Source: Torreya grandis (lineage: Eukaryota > Streptophyta > Pinopsida > Cupressales > Taxaceae). From it: DNA of 64,000 nt. The notes under the pieces are model-generated. The model did no database searches. It had not been told where the DNA came from and saw only the letters and a list, made by a program, of their open reading frames with translations. Positions 50,725 through 63,369 of the stretch are shown here, piece after piece (the first letter of the stretch is position 1; every line of letters begins with the position of its first letter). The position numbers and the translations under genes were made by a program. Location of the stretch: NCBI GenBank assembly GCA_037957365.1, contig JARHVA010002005.1:1445501-1509500 (forward strand), given 5' to 3'.

Positions 50725-51455
50725 AAATTGTATTAAGGTCTAAGTTTCATATTGGATTTATAATCTCCCTTTCATTCGTGTTTATTTTTCCTAGGGTTGT
50801 GATATTTGATTTCTAAATCCTTAAAACCCTAGAGTTCTATGTTTGCCCTAATCCTAGAAGTAGCTCTTCTTCTTTTATTCCTTTCCACCTTAGGGTTTTA
50901 TAATTTTTATATATGTTTTAATCCATAAAACCCTAATATGACTTATCCTATGGATTCCTTTTTATCTACCCATGTTGTACCTTATGTTTACCAATGAGTG
51001 AAAAAATGTGGATATAGATGATCATGCTTGTGTGTCTAATGATAGTGTTTATGTGGATAAGTAGCATGCTTTTTAGAATAAAAAAGTCACTCTATTGACA
51101 ATGATTATGATGATGTGGAATATTAGTATGTTAGTGATATATCTTTGTACAATTATAGTGAATAAGAGGTAGATAAAATTAATGTTGTAATTCAATCAAT
51201 CAATTATCCTTCCCATTCCCTGAAGCTTTCCACTAATCATAGGGAAGAAAAATAGTAAAGTAAAAATAAATTACTTAACACATTTTTTGATGCTACTAAA
51301 CTTCTACTTAAGAAATTTGATACAATAAAAAATGGATTGATGATATACATATTGATTCTTATGATGTTATACCTTGCAATGATGTTTTTGGTGAAGGTAT
51401 ATGTGATGTTACTCCTCTTAAAATATAATATTATACAACTTATTCTCTATAAATG

Positions 51456-51545
51456 AAATATGGTGTTGTTCCTTATATATAAATTAAATGTGATGTCATT
51501 CCTTATTTAGACATTAAATGTGATGTTATTCCTTCTAATGTGATG
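51456..51545 (+). repeat. 30-bp tandem repeat, three units (10-residue peptide repeat)
   Basis: Units begin at 51,456, 51,486 and 51,516. Translated they read KYGVVPYI(stop)I, KCDVIPYLDI and KCDVIPSNVM. Further DVIP/DVTP words upstream (51,360-51,420) suggest the repeat was longer. Confidence 0.7.
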
Positions 51546-51805
51546 ACGGTTCTAAATTATGCAATGACATCTCTATTGATATGGATTATGATAATGTTTC
51601 TAAGAAATGTAATGATAGGCATATTTTTGATGAGTCTCATACACTTATATATGGTGAGATTAAACATATGAATTAATCCTTCCAAACCATAACCATACCT
51701 ATTAATCATATAATGAACATGAAACATGAAATAAATGATATTCCAAATGCAGTTGATATTTTGAATTTAGAATATAAGTCATATAATTGAATTGGATGGT
51801 AATAT

Positions 51806-52824
51806 GTGCATATACACTATGCTAGTATTCAAAAGTCAAAACCTACAAGTTATAAAAGTGAGTATTCACCTAAGAAGGAAAATAAAAATAAGATAATCCA
51901 TCAGAAGTATTTTATGCATAATCTATCTTATATAAACACAGAAATTGATAAAGAAGAATCTCTAAATATAGTTATTGATAAGAAAGAATCTCCCAAAAAA
52001 ATAATTCCTAAGTTTTCAACTCATATGAGTCTTATTAAAATTTGAAACAACTAATCTATTTTAATAGATTCAAATATAGACCAAATGTTATTTTACAAAC
52101 ACACCTTGATAATAATTTAATCATGTTATCTTCTAATCACCATCACTACACACATCACCTAACACTACTAGTGTAAGATCATTTTATAACTATCATCATA
52201 TTAATGGACATAGAGATAAAAATGGTTATGTATTGAAAAATAATATAAAACTTGTGGATATAGGTTTTATTACAACTAGAAAATCTAAAAATACTCCTAC
52301 AAGGTTGGATTCTCCATCTCCTTCTAGTTCGTAATATACAAATATATATGTATACTAGAACATTCCTAAGAAAGAACCAATGGTCATTCAAGATATTATA
52401 TAATTTGAACATAGAATGTGTATTTGAATTGATGACAAGGTAATACACAATGCTTGCATAATTTTTTTCTTAAATATGTGGGATATGATGCGTGTTAGTC
52501 GCATGATATGAGCACTTTGAGGATGCAATAAGGCATATTGCTATACTAGTTTCTCTTGGGACTAAAAATATTCAATAATTATTCTATGTGAAACATATTA
52601 TTACACAATTCAAATCAATATTGGGACACTCATGTTTATTAAAAATGGAATCAAAATTGGATGAGATCAATATGACTATTTCATTCAATTTCCAGGGGGA
52701 TTTGCTTACATATCAAACAGATAGAAATATTGAAAAGAACACTCTTAGTAAGAATATAATTAAAAATCAAAACACACAAGTATGGATACCAAATAAAAGA
52801 GAAAACTATAGATCATATAATTAA
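51806..52824 (+). pseudogene. Gag-like relic, plus-strand element 3
   Basis: Open frames 51,806-52,045 (Lys/Ser-rich, EYSPKKENKNKIIHQKY) and 52,588-52,824 (KMESKLDEINMTISFNF, ending NTQVWIPNKRE). The ending parallels the QMWVPKKT segment behind the zinc knuckle of the relic at 55.2-57.0 kb, which suggests this is the same part of gag from an older copy. No zinc knuckle was identified. Low certainty. Confidence 0.35.
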
Positions 52825-53912
52825 TCAAGTAAAGAGTACTTCACAAAAATAATCTCAAGCTATTACCATTTGTTAAGTGCCAATATGTGTAGACTTAACA
52901 AGGATATGTAATATGGATGCAAGTATTCCTAAGAGCTTAATGACAAATCTACATCCATAGGATCCACATACTCATGAGCCACATCACATCATTACACATA
53001 GGCCAATGTATAAATAATATTCATTTATCACACATAGTTTTCTAGAGTAATTTATTTCATTTGACCTACCGAATGCAAGGGTATAGGATGTGCATGATGA
53101 TTAATAAAGATTAAAATGAATTTAATAATATAATTCTAAAATATGGTGCATTTTTTTATACAGATCATAATATATAAATATACAATATGATAAGGATGAT
53201 GACTTTAAAGTAATGAATGACTTTGTCTATGCAATTGGTGATTATGACATATATAATATATGACATATGTATGACTATGACATCGATGGGATTATTGATT
53301 AACATAATTTAGATCATATATATATAATAAGTACCTATAAATGCCATACTTTTATAGTGGCATGATTGATTTGTGTTATTTATCATATACATGGTAGATT
53401 ACATATCCATTTTATATGCACATGTTTATAATGGTATACATGAGTGGCATCCAAGACACAAAGGATACACATAACACATAGACATTAAAATGTGGGATAT
53501 TCCTTACACCTATAGGATACATTTAAATAATTGATGCATGCCTACACTAGGATATCTTGGTACACTTTATCAACTTATATTTTTTTCTGAACATTTCATT
53601 AATCATATTTTTGCTACATAGACTACTTATACATGACTTTCTCTTGAGTATACTCTTTAAGGTGATATATAATATGGATTTTATAATTTTATATGTTGTG
53701 ATGATGAAATTAATTGATTTTGTAAAATACAATTACTTATTATATGCATGTTTGATGTTGATGATTATTGCATGGTGTGATCAACAATTATTATTACATT
53801 TTGTGATGATTTTCGTGTGTGAATTTATGTTTTTATAGTATAACCATTACATGTTAAATTTCATGTTCCATGAGTAACTATTAATGATTATTTCATTACT
53901 TGATCATTAATT

Positions 53913-54273
53913 TGTGTCACTATAGATGTTACTTCTGAATTATATAGCACCTCACTCTTGTACACTTGGAAAACTCAGACCTTGGTTGTTCCTCTCAATT
54001 CTAGATATTTTCTACTTCTACAAGTCTCACATCAATTCTAGATATTTATTTGCATTAGAAATAGTTAAATACCTTGTTTTTATTATCATAGTGATATCTA
54101 GCATATTTTTACTTTCTATTTCTAGAATATCTTAGTATAATAAAGTTAGTATATGTTTTATCTGAGTTTCACAAAAAATGGGTCTGTTATAGATCTATTT
54201 ATCACCCTTGTGTTTATTATTTTATATATTCTTAATCCTAGATCCTCCACATCTATATTTTTAGGGTTAAACA
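53913..54273 (+). mobile_element. LTR (subfamily E), internally deleted
   Basis: Starts TGTGTCAC then 'gaattatatagcacctcact', as in the LTR at 58,364. It jumps near 54,030 to the last third and ends TTAGGGTTAAACA. About 1 kb of the middle is missing compared with 58,364-59,706. Confidence 0.65.
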
Positions 54274-54275
54274 TT

Positions 54276-54287
54276 TGGTGGACTCGA
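54276..54287 (+). other. Putative primer binding site
   Basis: TGGTGGACTCGA lies two bases after the LTR end, the normal place for a tRNA primer site and with the expected TGG start. A similar TGGTGAACCCTC occurs after the LTR at 45,579. I cannot name the tRNA. Confidence 0.45.
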
Positions 54288-55168
54288 TTCATATGAATTC
54301 AAAAAAAAATATCTAGGTATTCCAAGCCTTCTAAGGTTTTTGCTTGTTGTGATAGATTTACAAATCTAAAACTTTACCCTAGGGTCTTACCGTCCTTTGG
54401 TCACCAAGCCTTCATGTGCATATGTTTTTAAATGGATTATTCCATGATTAATGCATTTCTACATCCAAATAACTCCATTTAAAAATTCTTCATAGGCTTT
54501 TCTACTCATGTTGGTATACTAAAAAACCTCTTTTTGTTCACCAAAATTTGGTATGAATTTTTCATTATTTTGTAATTTATTATTTTTAGTAAATATTGGT
54601 ATACAAGGAGAATGGTGTACTTATTTTGTAATTATTTTATAGTTTTTGTCAAAAATAATATTTTATTCAAAAACCTCTCTCAGATCTCAGAAATAAATTA
54701 TTTTTTTCAAATTTTATAATTTTTTATTGGGAATATTCTACGATTTTTCCTGTGAAGCATTCCACATTATTTGGAATATTTATGATTCATAATAGATAAA
54801 ATTTCAAAATCCTCAAAGGTTTTTCATAAATATGTTTATATAGATAAAAACCTCTTTTTTCCCAAATACTATATGGATTTTTCAAATTTAGCATTTTACT
54901 ATTTTTGGTAAATTTAGACCTACAAGCCGTACATTATACTTTTGTTTTCCTTTTTTTTTTGGGGTTCATCTCATTTCCTATTTCTCCTAAAAAACTTGTT
55001 TCATATTCTACTATTTCTCAGCCAATAAATGTATATTGATTTATCTTCATTTTGCACATTGTGGTGACTCTAACATTTAGTCTTAAAACCCTATTTGACC
55101 TAGGGTTTCATGATTTACTATTTTTTAAATTTTGATTGTTGATTTCAAAGTGTTAAAATTTTAAAAAT
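54288..55168 (+). mobile_element. Leader region of plus-strand element
   Basis: Non-coding, T-rich, with repeated 'aaaacctcttttt' words near 54,520, 54,670 and 54,848. Lies between primer site and first gag-like open frame. Confidence 0.4.
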
Positions 55169-55990
55169 ATGAATTTTACCTTTTCCAAAATCCCTTTCAA
55201 TATGAGTACATATTTTAGTTACTTCATTATACAATATATGATAGTAGTTATTACTTTTTATGTTTCATGTATGATTCGATCAATTAAGGCAACAAGGGGT
55301 TCAAAATTTAATCATTTCAAAACAACTAAAACAGAGAATGATCATAATAGAGATAAAATTCAAACTTCTCTTTACCAATATTGTTGCAATAATATTGAGC
55401 CTCTTCCTCTTGATTATAAAGAGGGTGATAGTTACTATTCCTCTAACTAGGTCCATTCTATCACTCCTTCAAGGGGTAAGATAGATGGTGTATGTATGTA
55501 TGTATGTATGTATGTATGTTCAATTTGAGGTACCTAGACTTTGTGTTTGTGAATCCTTAAAATATCAATTCATCATTTTGATAAATTCAATATAAGAGTG
55601 GCAAAATAATTTTAGTTCAAATATCACATTATTGTAAAGTTAGATTACGTACCTACAAAATTCAACACATGGTAGTGTTAATCATGTGTTTTCATCCTCA
55701 TCTACCAATGGTGTGCCAAACAAAGTTTCCTATCCAAATGAAAAGCTATAATAGAACACATCTAAAACAAGTGATCCAAATATTATTACACCAAAATTTA
55801 CTAAGAGACCATGTGAAATCTTAAGAGAAATGCTTCATAATAAAGTGATCAAATTACCTCCTATACATCCTATACACAAATCCAAGTATTATTGTGCATA
55901 TCATATAATTCATGGGGATCATATAGATCATTATTTTACACAAAAAAATAAAAAGTCTCAAAGATAGTGGTGATCCTATAATTGATACAT
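55169..55990 (+). pseudogene. Gag relic with zinc knuckle, plus-strand element
   Basis: The open frame 55,169-55,450 is the N-terminal part, of no clear family. Near 55,800 RPCEILREMLHNKVIKLPPI precedes KSKYYCAYHIIHGDHIDHYF and KSLKDSGDPIID. This is the Tat/Ogre gag C-terminus (linker, then C-x-YH-x(n)-GHxxxxC, then K-x-LID), with the last Cys changed to Tyr. QMWVPKKT follows. The capsid domain between is not recognisable and may be deleted. A (TATG)7 run interrupts at 55,491. Confidence 0.6.
55491..55518. repeat. (TATG)7 microsatellite
   Basis: Seven uninterrupted TATG units. Confidence 0.95.
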
Positions 55991-56600
55991 AACTCATGAA
56001 AGGCACTCACATTATGAGTACCTCACCTAAAACACAAGTTCTAAAATAACAAATGTGGGTACCAAAGAAAACTTCAGAATAAAAATAGTTGCAAATATCA
56101 AACTTAGAAAAATAAAAGGTTCGAAAATAAAAATTAGATCAGGGAAAGGATAGAAATTTATCTATCAATAATGATGCATAATTTTCCAAATAGTATGGTT
56201 TTGAAATGAAATATTTATAAAACTTTAGTTATTATGGTCAAGGATTGGGAAAACATTCCCAAGGCATCACTCATCATATTTCCACATATGACCAGAAAGA
56301 CCATCGAGGTTTGGGCTATATTGGTAATACTAATGCAAATCATTCAAAGATACATTTGGCCAATGAAAAAGAACAAGAACCTTCAAATGAAATAAAATCC
56401 AACAGAAAATAACAAATAGAACAAGATATATTGCCTAAACACTTATAAGATCAAAACATGATACAAAAGGAACAAGTACAAAAAGAACAAAAAGTACCTA
56501 AAAGGGTAATGTCAAATGTGTGCCTTCATATGAAGAAATTACCAATCATTCCTCAAAACATCAAAACATTGAACCTTTCATTGATAGCAAACAAGGTTAA

Positions 56601-56996
56601 AATATTATAGTTGACCCAACTTGTGAATTCAATATATGTACCTTAAAATTCTTTACATGTCTGGGATATGGTATGGAACATGTGAAGAAAGATATGGCAT
56701 CCAATTTTTGTGTTGGATATATTCAATGTAATGTCACACTTGGATCCAAATCATGATCTATTGTATTACATATTATTCTATTTTTGACTAAATATAAGGT
56801 AAATTTTGGGAAATCATGGTTACCAGCAATAAAGTAAAATAACTCCACAACAAAGATACCAAGTACAAATTTACCAAAAGCACATGATAAAATTTATCAT
56901 TTTCCTATGCACAAATATGGCACATATCGATCAGGACATGATATTTATCCACAACTCTTCATAGATAATGATTCTCCTCTTGATATCCTTAGATAG
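56601..56996 (+). pseudogene. Aspartic protease relic, plus-strand element (Tat/Ogre-like)
   Basis: IIVDPTCEFNICTLKFFTCL carries the active-site region with Asp kept (family VDPSCEFNLCT/VDNGSxLNVC). CNVTLGSKS and FGKSWLPAIK correspond to the LxVG and LLGRPWIH regions. IPSTNLPKAHDKIYHFP matches the VPST.H...KF tail. The frame ends at TAG 56,994-56,996, one stop lies after GSKS. From here to the LTR at 58,364 are 1,367 bp with no further domain, so this element copy has no room for reverse transcriptase or integrase. Confidence 0.7.
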
Positions 56997-57916
56997 TGAT
57001 TTCACATATTCCAAAAATACCAAAAAATATCAAAACATTCAAAAATCCAAAAATATTTTTGGAATCTAAATATTTTATTGGCTCCTTGGCATCTATGTGT
57101 TAGTTAAATGTTGATGGATAGCATATCATTTACTTAGGCATACACATTTTTCACACTTATATTTTATTATGATATAGGCAAACACGGATTCATGATCTAT
57201 GCCTTTTTATATGTTGGGATTTCCCACTACTCACATCACAAGGATATCAAGGTATCCACCTTTATGATCATGATACATACAAGTTATACAATTATATGGT
57301 CACTTTACATTATCATGTTTGAGCTCCTATATGTACTTACACATGACTTTATCCATGATTATATCTTCTAGAGTGTACTTGATATGCTATATACATGACA
57401 TTTTTTGCTAAAACATTAGATCCATGGGCTACTATGATATTTTTATGTTGGTTACTTATGATTTCTTTATGCTCTTACTTGAGTGTCTTGATTTTTTATT
57501 GTCATGTTTGTTGATCATTTGAATATACTCCATTATTTGTGACCCCCATGCCTTTGTTTGCTTATTTGACATTTTAATATGTCATTGTTTGTTGTATAGA
57601 CATTTGAATATGTCATTCTTGATTTTGTGGACATTTTAATAAGTCTTGTCCACTCGATTATGTGACATTTGAACATGCCCCTTGTTTGAGGTCTCCTTAG
57701 ACCATTTCCTTTTGAATCAATTTTGAATGTTGTTATGTGTGTGCTTGATTTTCTTGTTGAGATTGTACTGTTACTATCTAGATGTTTCTATGATATTTAT
57801 CATGCACTTTATACCTTTATATGATCACATTATATGTGTTTTAATGATACATTTACCTAGACATGTTCTCTTATATTATGCATGGTTCATTCATAATTAT
57901 ATGGTTATCATATCCC
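56997..57916 (+). mobile_element. Non-coding stretch after protease
   Basis: AT-rich; repeated 'gacatttgaatatgtcatt' words near 57,570-57,660 ('gacattttaatatgtcattg', 'gacatttgaatatgtcattc', 'gacattttaataagtcttg') form a short tandem-like run of about 30 bp units. Confidence 0.45.
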
Positions 57917-57962
57917 TTTGAGGTGAGGTAACTACTAGTTTCTCTTCTTCCCTCACCTCAAA
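57917..57962 (+). promoter_or_regulatory. Conserved stem-loop with 12-bp perfect stem
   Basis: TTTGAGGTGAGG (57,917-57,928) pairs with CCTCACCTCAAA (57,951-57,962), 22-base loop, directly followed by TGGGGGCATG. Best preserved copy of the element found also near 11.6, 29.6, 47.0 and 62.3 kb. Confidence 0.6.
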
Positions 57963-57963
57963 T

Positions 57964-58245
57964 GGGGGCATGTACTAGAGGCATGGCTTCCACATACATT
58001 ATAGTTTCAAATTTAATGGGGGCATGTCATTGAGACATGGCTTCCACACATTTATAGTTTTAGATATACATTTGGGGCATGTTTAAGAAACATGTTCTCC
58101 ACACCTATTCAATATGCAACATATCCATATTATAGTGGGGGCATGTTTTGGAAATATGTTCTCTACATTGGCACTTATATCAATTTTCACATTTCTCTAT
58201 GTATAGTGGGGGCATGTTATGGTAACATATCACACACACTAGTTC
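57964..58245 (+). repeat. Five tandem copies of a GGGGGCATG unit
   Basis: G-runs start at 57,964, 58,018, 58,074, 58,137 and 58,208 (54-71 bp apart), each followed by CATGT, a variable 'gaggcatggcttccaca' block and AT-rich filler. It ends about 120 bp before the 3' LTR. The repeated G-run may be a duplicated polypurine-like element. Confidence 0.75.
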
Positions 58246-58363
58246 AAGTTTATAAATTGGTCAAAGTACACAATTATATGATTAACATACACATTTATGG
58301 TAGAATTCTATGCATTGGTACCATTTTTATATACAGTTTCAACATGAGACATATCTAATGTGT

Positions 58364-59706
58364 TGTAAATGATATTTTGTGAATTATATAGCACCTCAAT
58401 CTTGTACAATTGAAAAACTTATGCCTTGGTTATTCCTCTCAGTTTTGAACCTTTTCCTACTTTTGTAATTCTTGCATCTACTCTATCTTATGCCCTTTGG
58501 CCTATCTCTTGGTCTGACCAATCTTATTGTTGATGACCTAGACTTTCTATCATGCCTAGAATTCTTAAAACCTTATTATCATCCACCTCTGTAAGTTATG
58601 AGCCTATACCTATTTTATTCTTGCTTAAACACTTACATCCTAGATAAACACCTATGTTAATATAAGTGTTCTACTTTGATGTAAGTGTCTAGTGCCCTAA
58701 AGTCATATAATTTACAAATGGAATGTATCCTAATGATCTACTTATGTGATTTAATACAAGATTTTATTTAAAGGTATTAATATAAATAGAAGATCAACCT
58801 TCATTCATTCCTCACCTATAAAATACCTAAAGAGAATAAGGAAAATTATCAAAATCATTCTATCAAGCATTCAATTAAATAAAATTTCCCTATTTTATCC
58901 TATTTCCATATCAATCATAGGGATATCACATCTACAGGTCTAAAGAATTGAAGAATCAACCCAAGAGCCTGATTTCCTAAGTTACAAGTTAGGTTATTAT
59001 TATACTTTATTTTCATATATTTCATGATTCACACACAAGCCAACACATAAGTGAGAACTACATCAGTCTGAGGCCCTTTTCAGAGTATTGGCTATGTATG
59101 CAATCTTCATTGATAAAGGGGTATTTGGGTTTAGTTTGACATCATGTGACCACTAACCTATTTTTCCCAAGGTCACTATGAATATGAAGAACTAGGGTCT
59201 TCCAATTTCACAAAGAGCAAAATTCCATGACCTAGATCTGAATGCATTAGAACAAAGGTGATGACAAACCTAGAAGCATCTAGGTGGTTGCATTGTTTTA
59301 CCAAAAGTATTTTGTATAGGATATCTACATCAAGTTTCAACACTAGCATTGATGCAATAATATTAGGTTAACACAAGTGTCAGAGGATATATAAGCACTT
59401 AATCCAGAATTTGGTGACTATACCAAAATCATCTTCTAGTCTATTTCTTACCTCTTCCAAATCCAAAATTATGTTAGCATCAGAACTAGCTAAGTATATT
59501 ATTTATTTATCATTTCCATATCTAGCATAGTTTTACTTTATATATTTATCCTATCTTAGTTTAATAAATTCAACATATTTTATTTGATTATCTAATTGAC
59601 TTGTTGTAGATCTAATTATTACCCTTGTGCATTGCAATTTCTATATTCTTAACCCTATATACTCCATAGTAAAAAAGGATTCCATCTCCACATTTAGGGT
59701 TAAACA
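58364..59706 (+). mobile_element. LTR (subfamily E/C), 1,343 bp
   Basis: From TGTAAATG to TTAGGGTTAAACA. Aligned with 60,492-61,766 and, inverted, with 43,241-44,582. The shared box ('gagtattggctatgtatgc') lies near 59,080. It can be the 3' LTR of the gag-protease relic on its left and the 5' LTR of the short element on its right. Confidence 0.7.
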
Positions 59707-60479
<773 letters not shown>

Positions 60480-60491
60480 AAAGGGGGGAAA
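60480..60491 (+). other. Polypurine tract before 3' LTR
   Basis: AAAGGGGGGAAA ends at the base before the LTR start, as required for plus-strand priming. Confidence 0.7.
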
Positions 60492-61766
60492 TTTAGACAC
60501 TATATATAAATTATATATCACCTCGGTCTCGTACACTTGGCAAACTTAAACATTGGTTATTCCTATCAGTTGTTAAACTTTCTTTCTTTTACAAGTATTG
60601 CATCTATTCTCTTATACCCCTTTTCCTATATCTTAATCTAACCAATATTATGTTAATGACCCAAGCCTTCTATCTTGCCCAAAATGCTTAAAATATGTTT
60701 ATCCTCCATCCCTACAATTTCTAGACATGCACCTATTTTCAAACTACTCAAACGCTTGCATCTTAGTCATATGATTACATTGACACAAGTATCTAAAGCC
60801 CTAAAGTCATCTAATTTATAAATGAAATATATCCTAATGTTCAGCCTAAGTGTTTTAATGTGAGTTATTTATCCAAATATATTGTTGTAAATATAAGATC
60901 ATTCCTCACCTACACCTAGAATAGACCAAAGCAACTTATCAAAAGCATTCAATAGATAAAAAGATTTCATATTTTATCTTATTTTCATATAAATCATAAG
61001 AATAACACATATATAGGTTTGAATTACTGAAGGATCAACCTAAGAGCTAATTTTCCAAGTTAAAAACTATGTCATTTTTATTCTTGTTTATCACACTTGC
61101 ATGATTCACACACAAGCCAACATGTAACTATATAAGTTCAAGGTCCTCTTCAAAGTATTGTCTATGTAGGTAGTACTCATTGATAGAGGGGTCTTTGGGG
61201 TATCTCAACATTGTGTACTCACTAACCCATTTTTTCCAAATCCACTATGAGGATGAAGAAATAGGGTTTTACTATTTGACAAGGAGTGATAATCCATGAA
61301 CCAAATCTAAATTCACCAAACAAAAGTGATGAAAAACATAAAATCATCCAGGTGGTCACATCATATTCTAACAAGTATTCCATACAAAATACCTATGTCT
61401 AACCTAGACACTAGCATCGATGTAATCATCCAAGGCTGACAAAAGTGTTTGAGGCTAAAGAGCCACTAAATCCAAAATTTGGTGATTATTCTAGAATACT
61501 CTCCTAGATTACTTCTTACTTATTTCAGATATAGATATATATTAGCATTAGAACTAGCTCAGTGTCTTGTTTTCACTATCATTGCAATATCTAGCATAGC
61601 TTTGCTTTCCATTTTTAGCATATCTCAATATAATAAATTCAATATATGTTCTATCTAAGTTTCACAAATAATTGGCCTAATATATATATGTTTAACACCC
61701 TTGTGCTTATTCATTTCTATATTATTAACCCTAGATCCTCCACATCTAGATTTTTAAGTTTAAATA
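60492..61766 (+). mobile_element. LTR (subfamily E), 1,275 bp
   Basis: Starts TTTAGACACT (decayed TGTAGACACT) directly after a polypurine tract; ends TTTAAATA (decayed TTAAACA). Aligned with 58,364-59,706 ('ggttattcctatcagtt', 'cacacaagccaacatgtaa'). With that copy it encloses a 785-bp interior, giving a 3.4-kb non-coding LTR element, unless the two belong to different elements. Confidence 0.7.
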
Positions 61767-63369
61767 GTCACATTGATTATTATCTTATGTGATTCTATGA
61801 GTGCATTGATTGTGTTGTGTCAAGTCATGTGTCACTTATGTTGAGGATGCTTTAGTCCATGTCATGGCCATGTTATCTATATTGAGTTAGATTTGAGTCA
61901 TGTCTTGAGTGCTTGTGTGCATCATGATCATGACAATGTGTACATGTGTGTGTGTGATTTTATCATTCTTGTTGATATTGGGTTATTGTGATTGTTATCA
62001 TATATTCTTCTTCTTGTGTTTGATACCATGATTTAGATTATGTACGTTATGTGTGGATTATTACTACATACATATCTCTATGATGATTATTATTACGTTT
62101 TTAATTATTGTATCCACTTGACATGAAACTTGTATGCCTTGGGTTACATGTTTCATATTTGTGTGAATGAGAAAATATTTATATGATAATATAATATAAT
62201 CATGTCAGCACACATGTTTTACATGCTTACATATTTTATGTATAATATATGATGCATATAACTATTTTATTTTGAGATGATTGATTCTCAAGATTCATCC
62301 CTAACTTCAAAATGGGGGCATACTAGTGGGTTTGTCATATATATTCATGCATTGATAAACATACATTTCAAACTATGATAAAATTTAGGATGTAATATGA
62401 TTCAAATGGGATATATTATGATTTAGATGATGGGACATATTACAATTTTGATGAGATAAATTGACTTAGATTTATTTATATTGTGATTTAGATTATGGAA
62501 AATGGAAAAAATTGCATATATTTAGGGCATATGTAGGGGCATTTACAAGATCATGACAAATAGGTGACAAATTATATGACATGATGTGACACATTACATA
62601 GATCAGGTAGAACATAATTATCATATTACATGGGTTAGATTATTGTATTGGGTCAGATTATTAAATTGGATTGAGTAAGATATAGTTTTATGGAATTTTG
62701 TATCACATTGAGATATAAATAGATCAGATTTTAGGGCATGGATGTTTTTCATGCATGTATTTTTATACATATATGATCAAAATTATGATAATACTAGGAA
62801 CTTTGATTTTAAAATCCATTTATAATAGCTTATTTATATTTTTTAGATCTACATACAACCTTGATGTAGGGTTTCACCTTTTACATATGATCCTAACATG
62901 AGGCTCCACCATTGGCATGCATACCTAGTATAGGTTTCACCAAAATAGTTATGATTGTGTTTTTAGTACTGTAGTTGGGGATTTTGTGATGCTCAACTAC
63001 TATCACTTTTCAATATCCAATTAGGTTTGAGGCATATACTTATCATCTCATGGTTTGTATAAGAACATATCCTTGGGGCATAATCACCTCATTCTCTAAT
63101 GAATTTAGATGGAATCTTGGTTCACATACCAACAAGTGTATTCATTCTTGTTTTTTCAATTTCAAATATTTTAATAATAGATATTGTTTTATAATTTATA
63201 TCTTAACTAGAAAATAATTTCTTCATGTTTCTTTGTAGGTTTTACATGGACCAAACTAGGTATTTGGGGCATACCTAAATACACCAAATGTGACTATAAT
63301 TAGGTATCAAATTTTGTACTTTATACTTTTAATATATAATTTTGAATACTATACTAAAAGGGAAACATT
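61767..63369 (+). mobile_element. Internal non-coding region between LTRs
   Basis: 1.6 kb, AT-rich, no domain recognised. A weaker copy of the hairpin plus GGGGGCAT motif lies at 62,269-62,320. The end reads AAAAGGGAAAC just before the next LTR, a possible polypurine tract. Confidence 0.5.
62269..62313 (+). promoter_or_regulatory. Conserved stem-loop, weakest copy
   Basis: ATTTTGA (62,269-62,275) pairs with TCAAAAT (62,307-62,313), followed at once by GGGGGCATACTAG. The upstream arm also keeps TTTTGAGATGA as in the other copies. Confidence 0.4.

Larger units (their letters stand above)
50725..53912 (+). mobile_element. Internal region of plus-strand element 3, heavily decayed
   Basis: Acidic stretches (SIDNDYDDVEY near 51,090), a 30-bp tandem repeat (51,456-51,545), and Lys/Ser-rich fragments follow one another. 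The remainder 52,830-53,912 has no recognised content; open frames 53,557-53,838 and the opposite one are hydrophobic AT-rich artefacts. Confidence 0.4.

Noticed and set aside
57964..58245. Regularly spaced repeats as a CRISPR-like array
   Set aside because: Spacing varies from 54 to 71 bp, units are degenerate along their whole length, and the setting is a plant LTR element.
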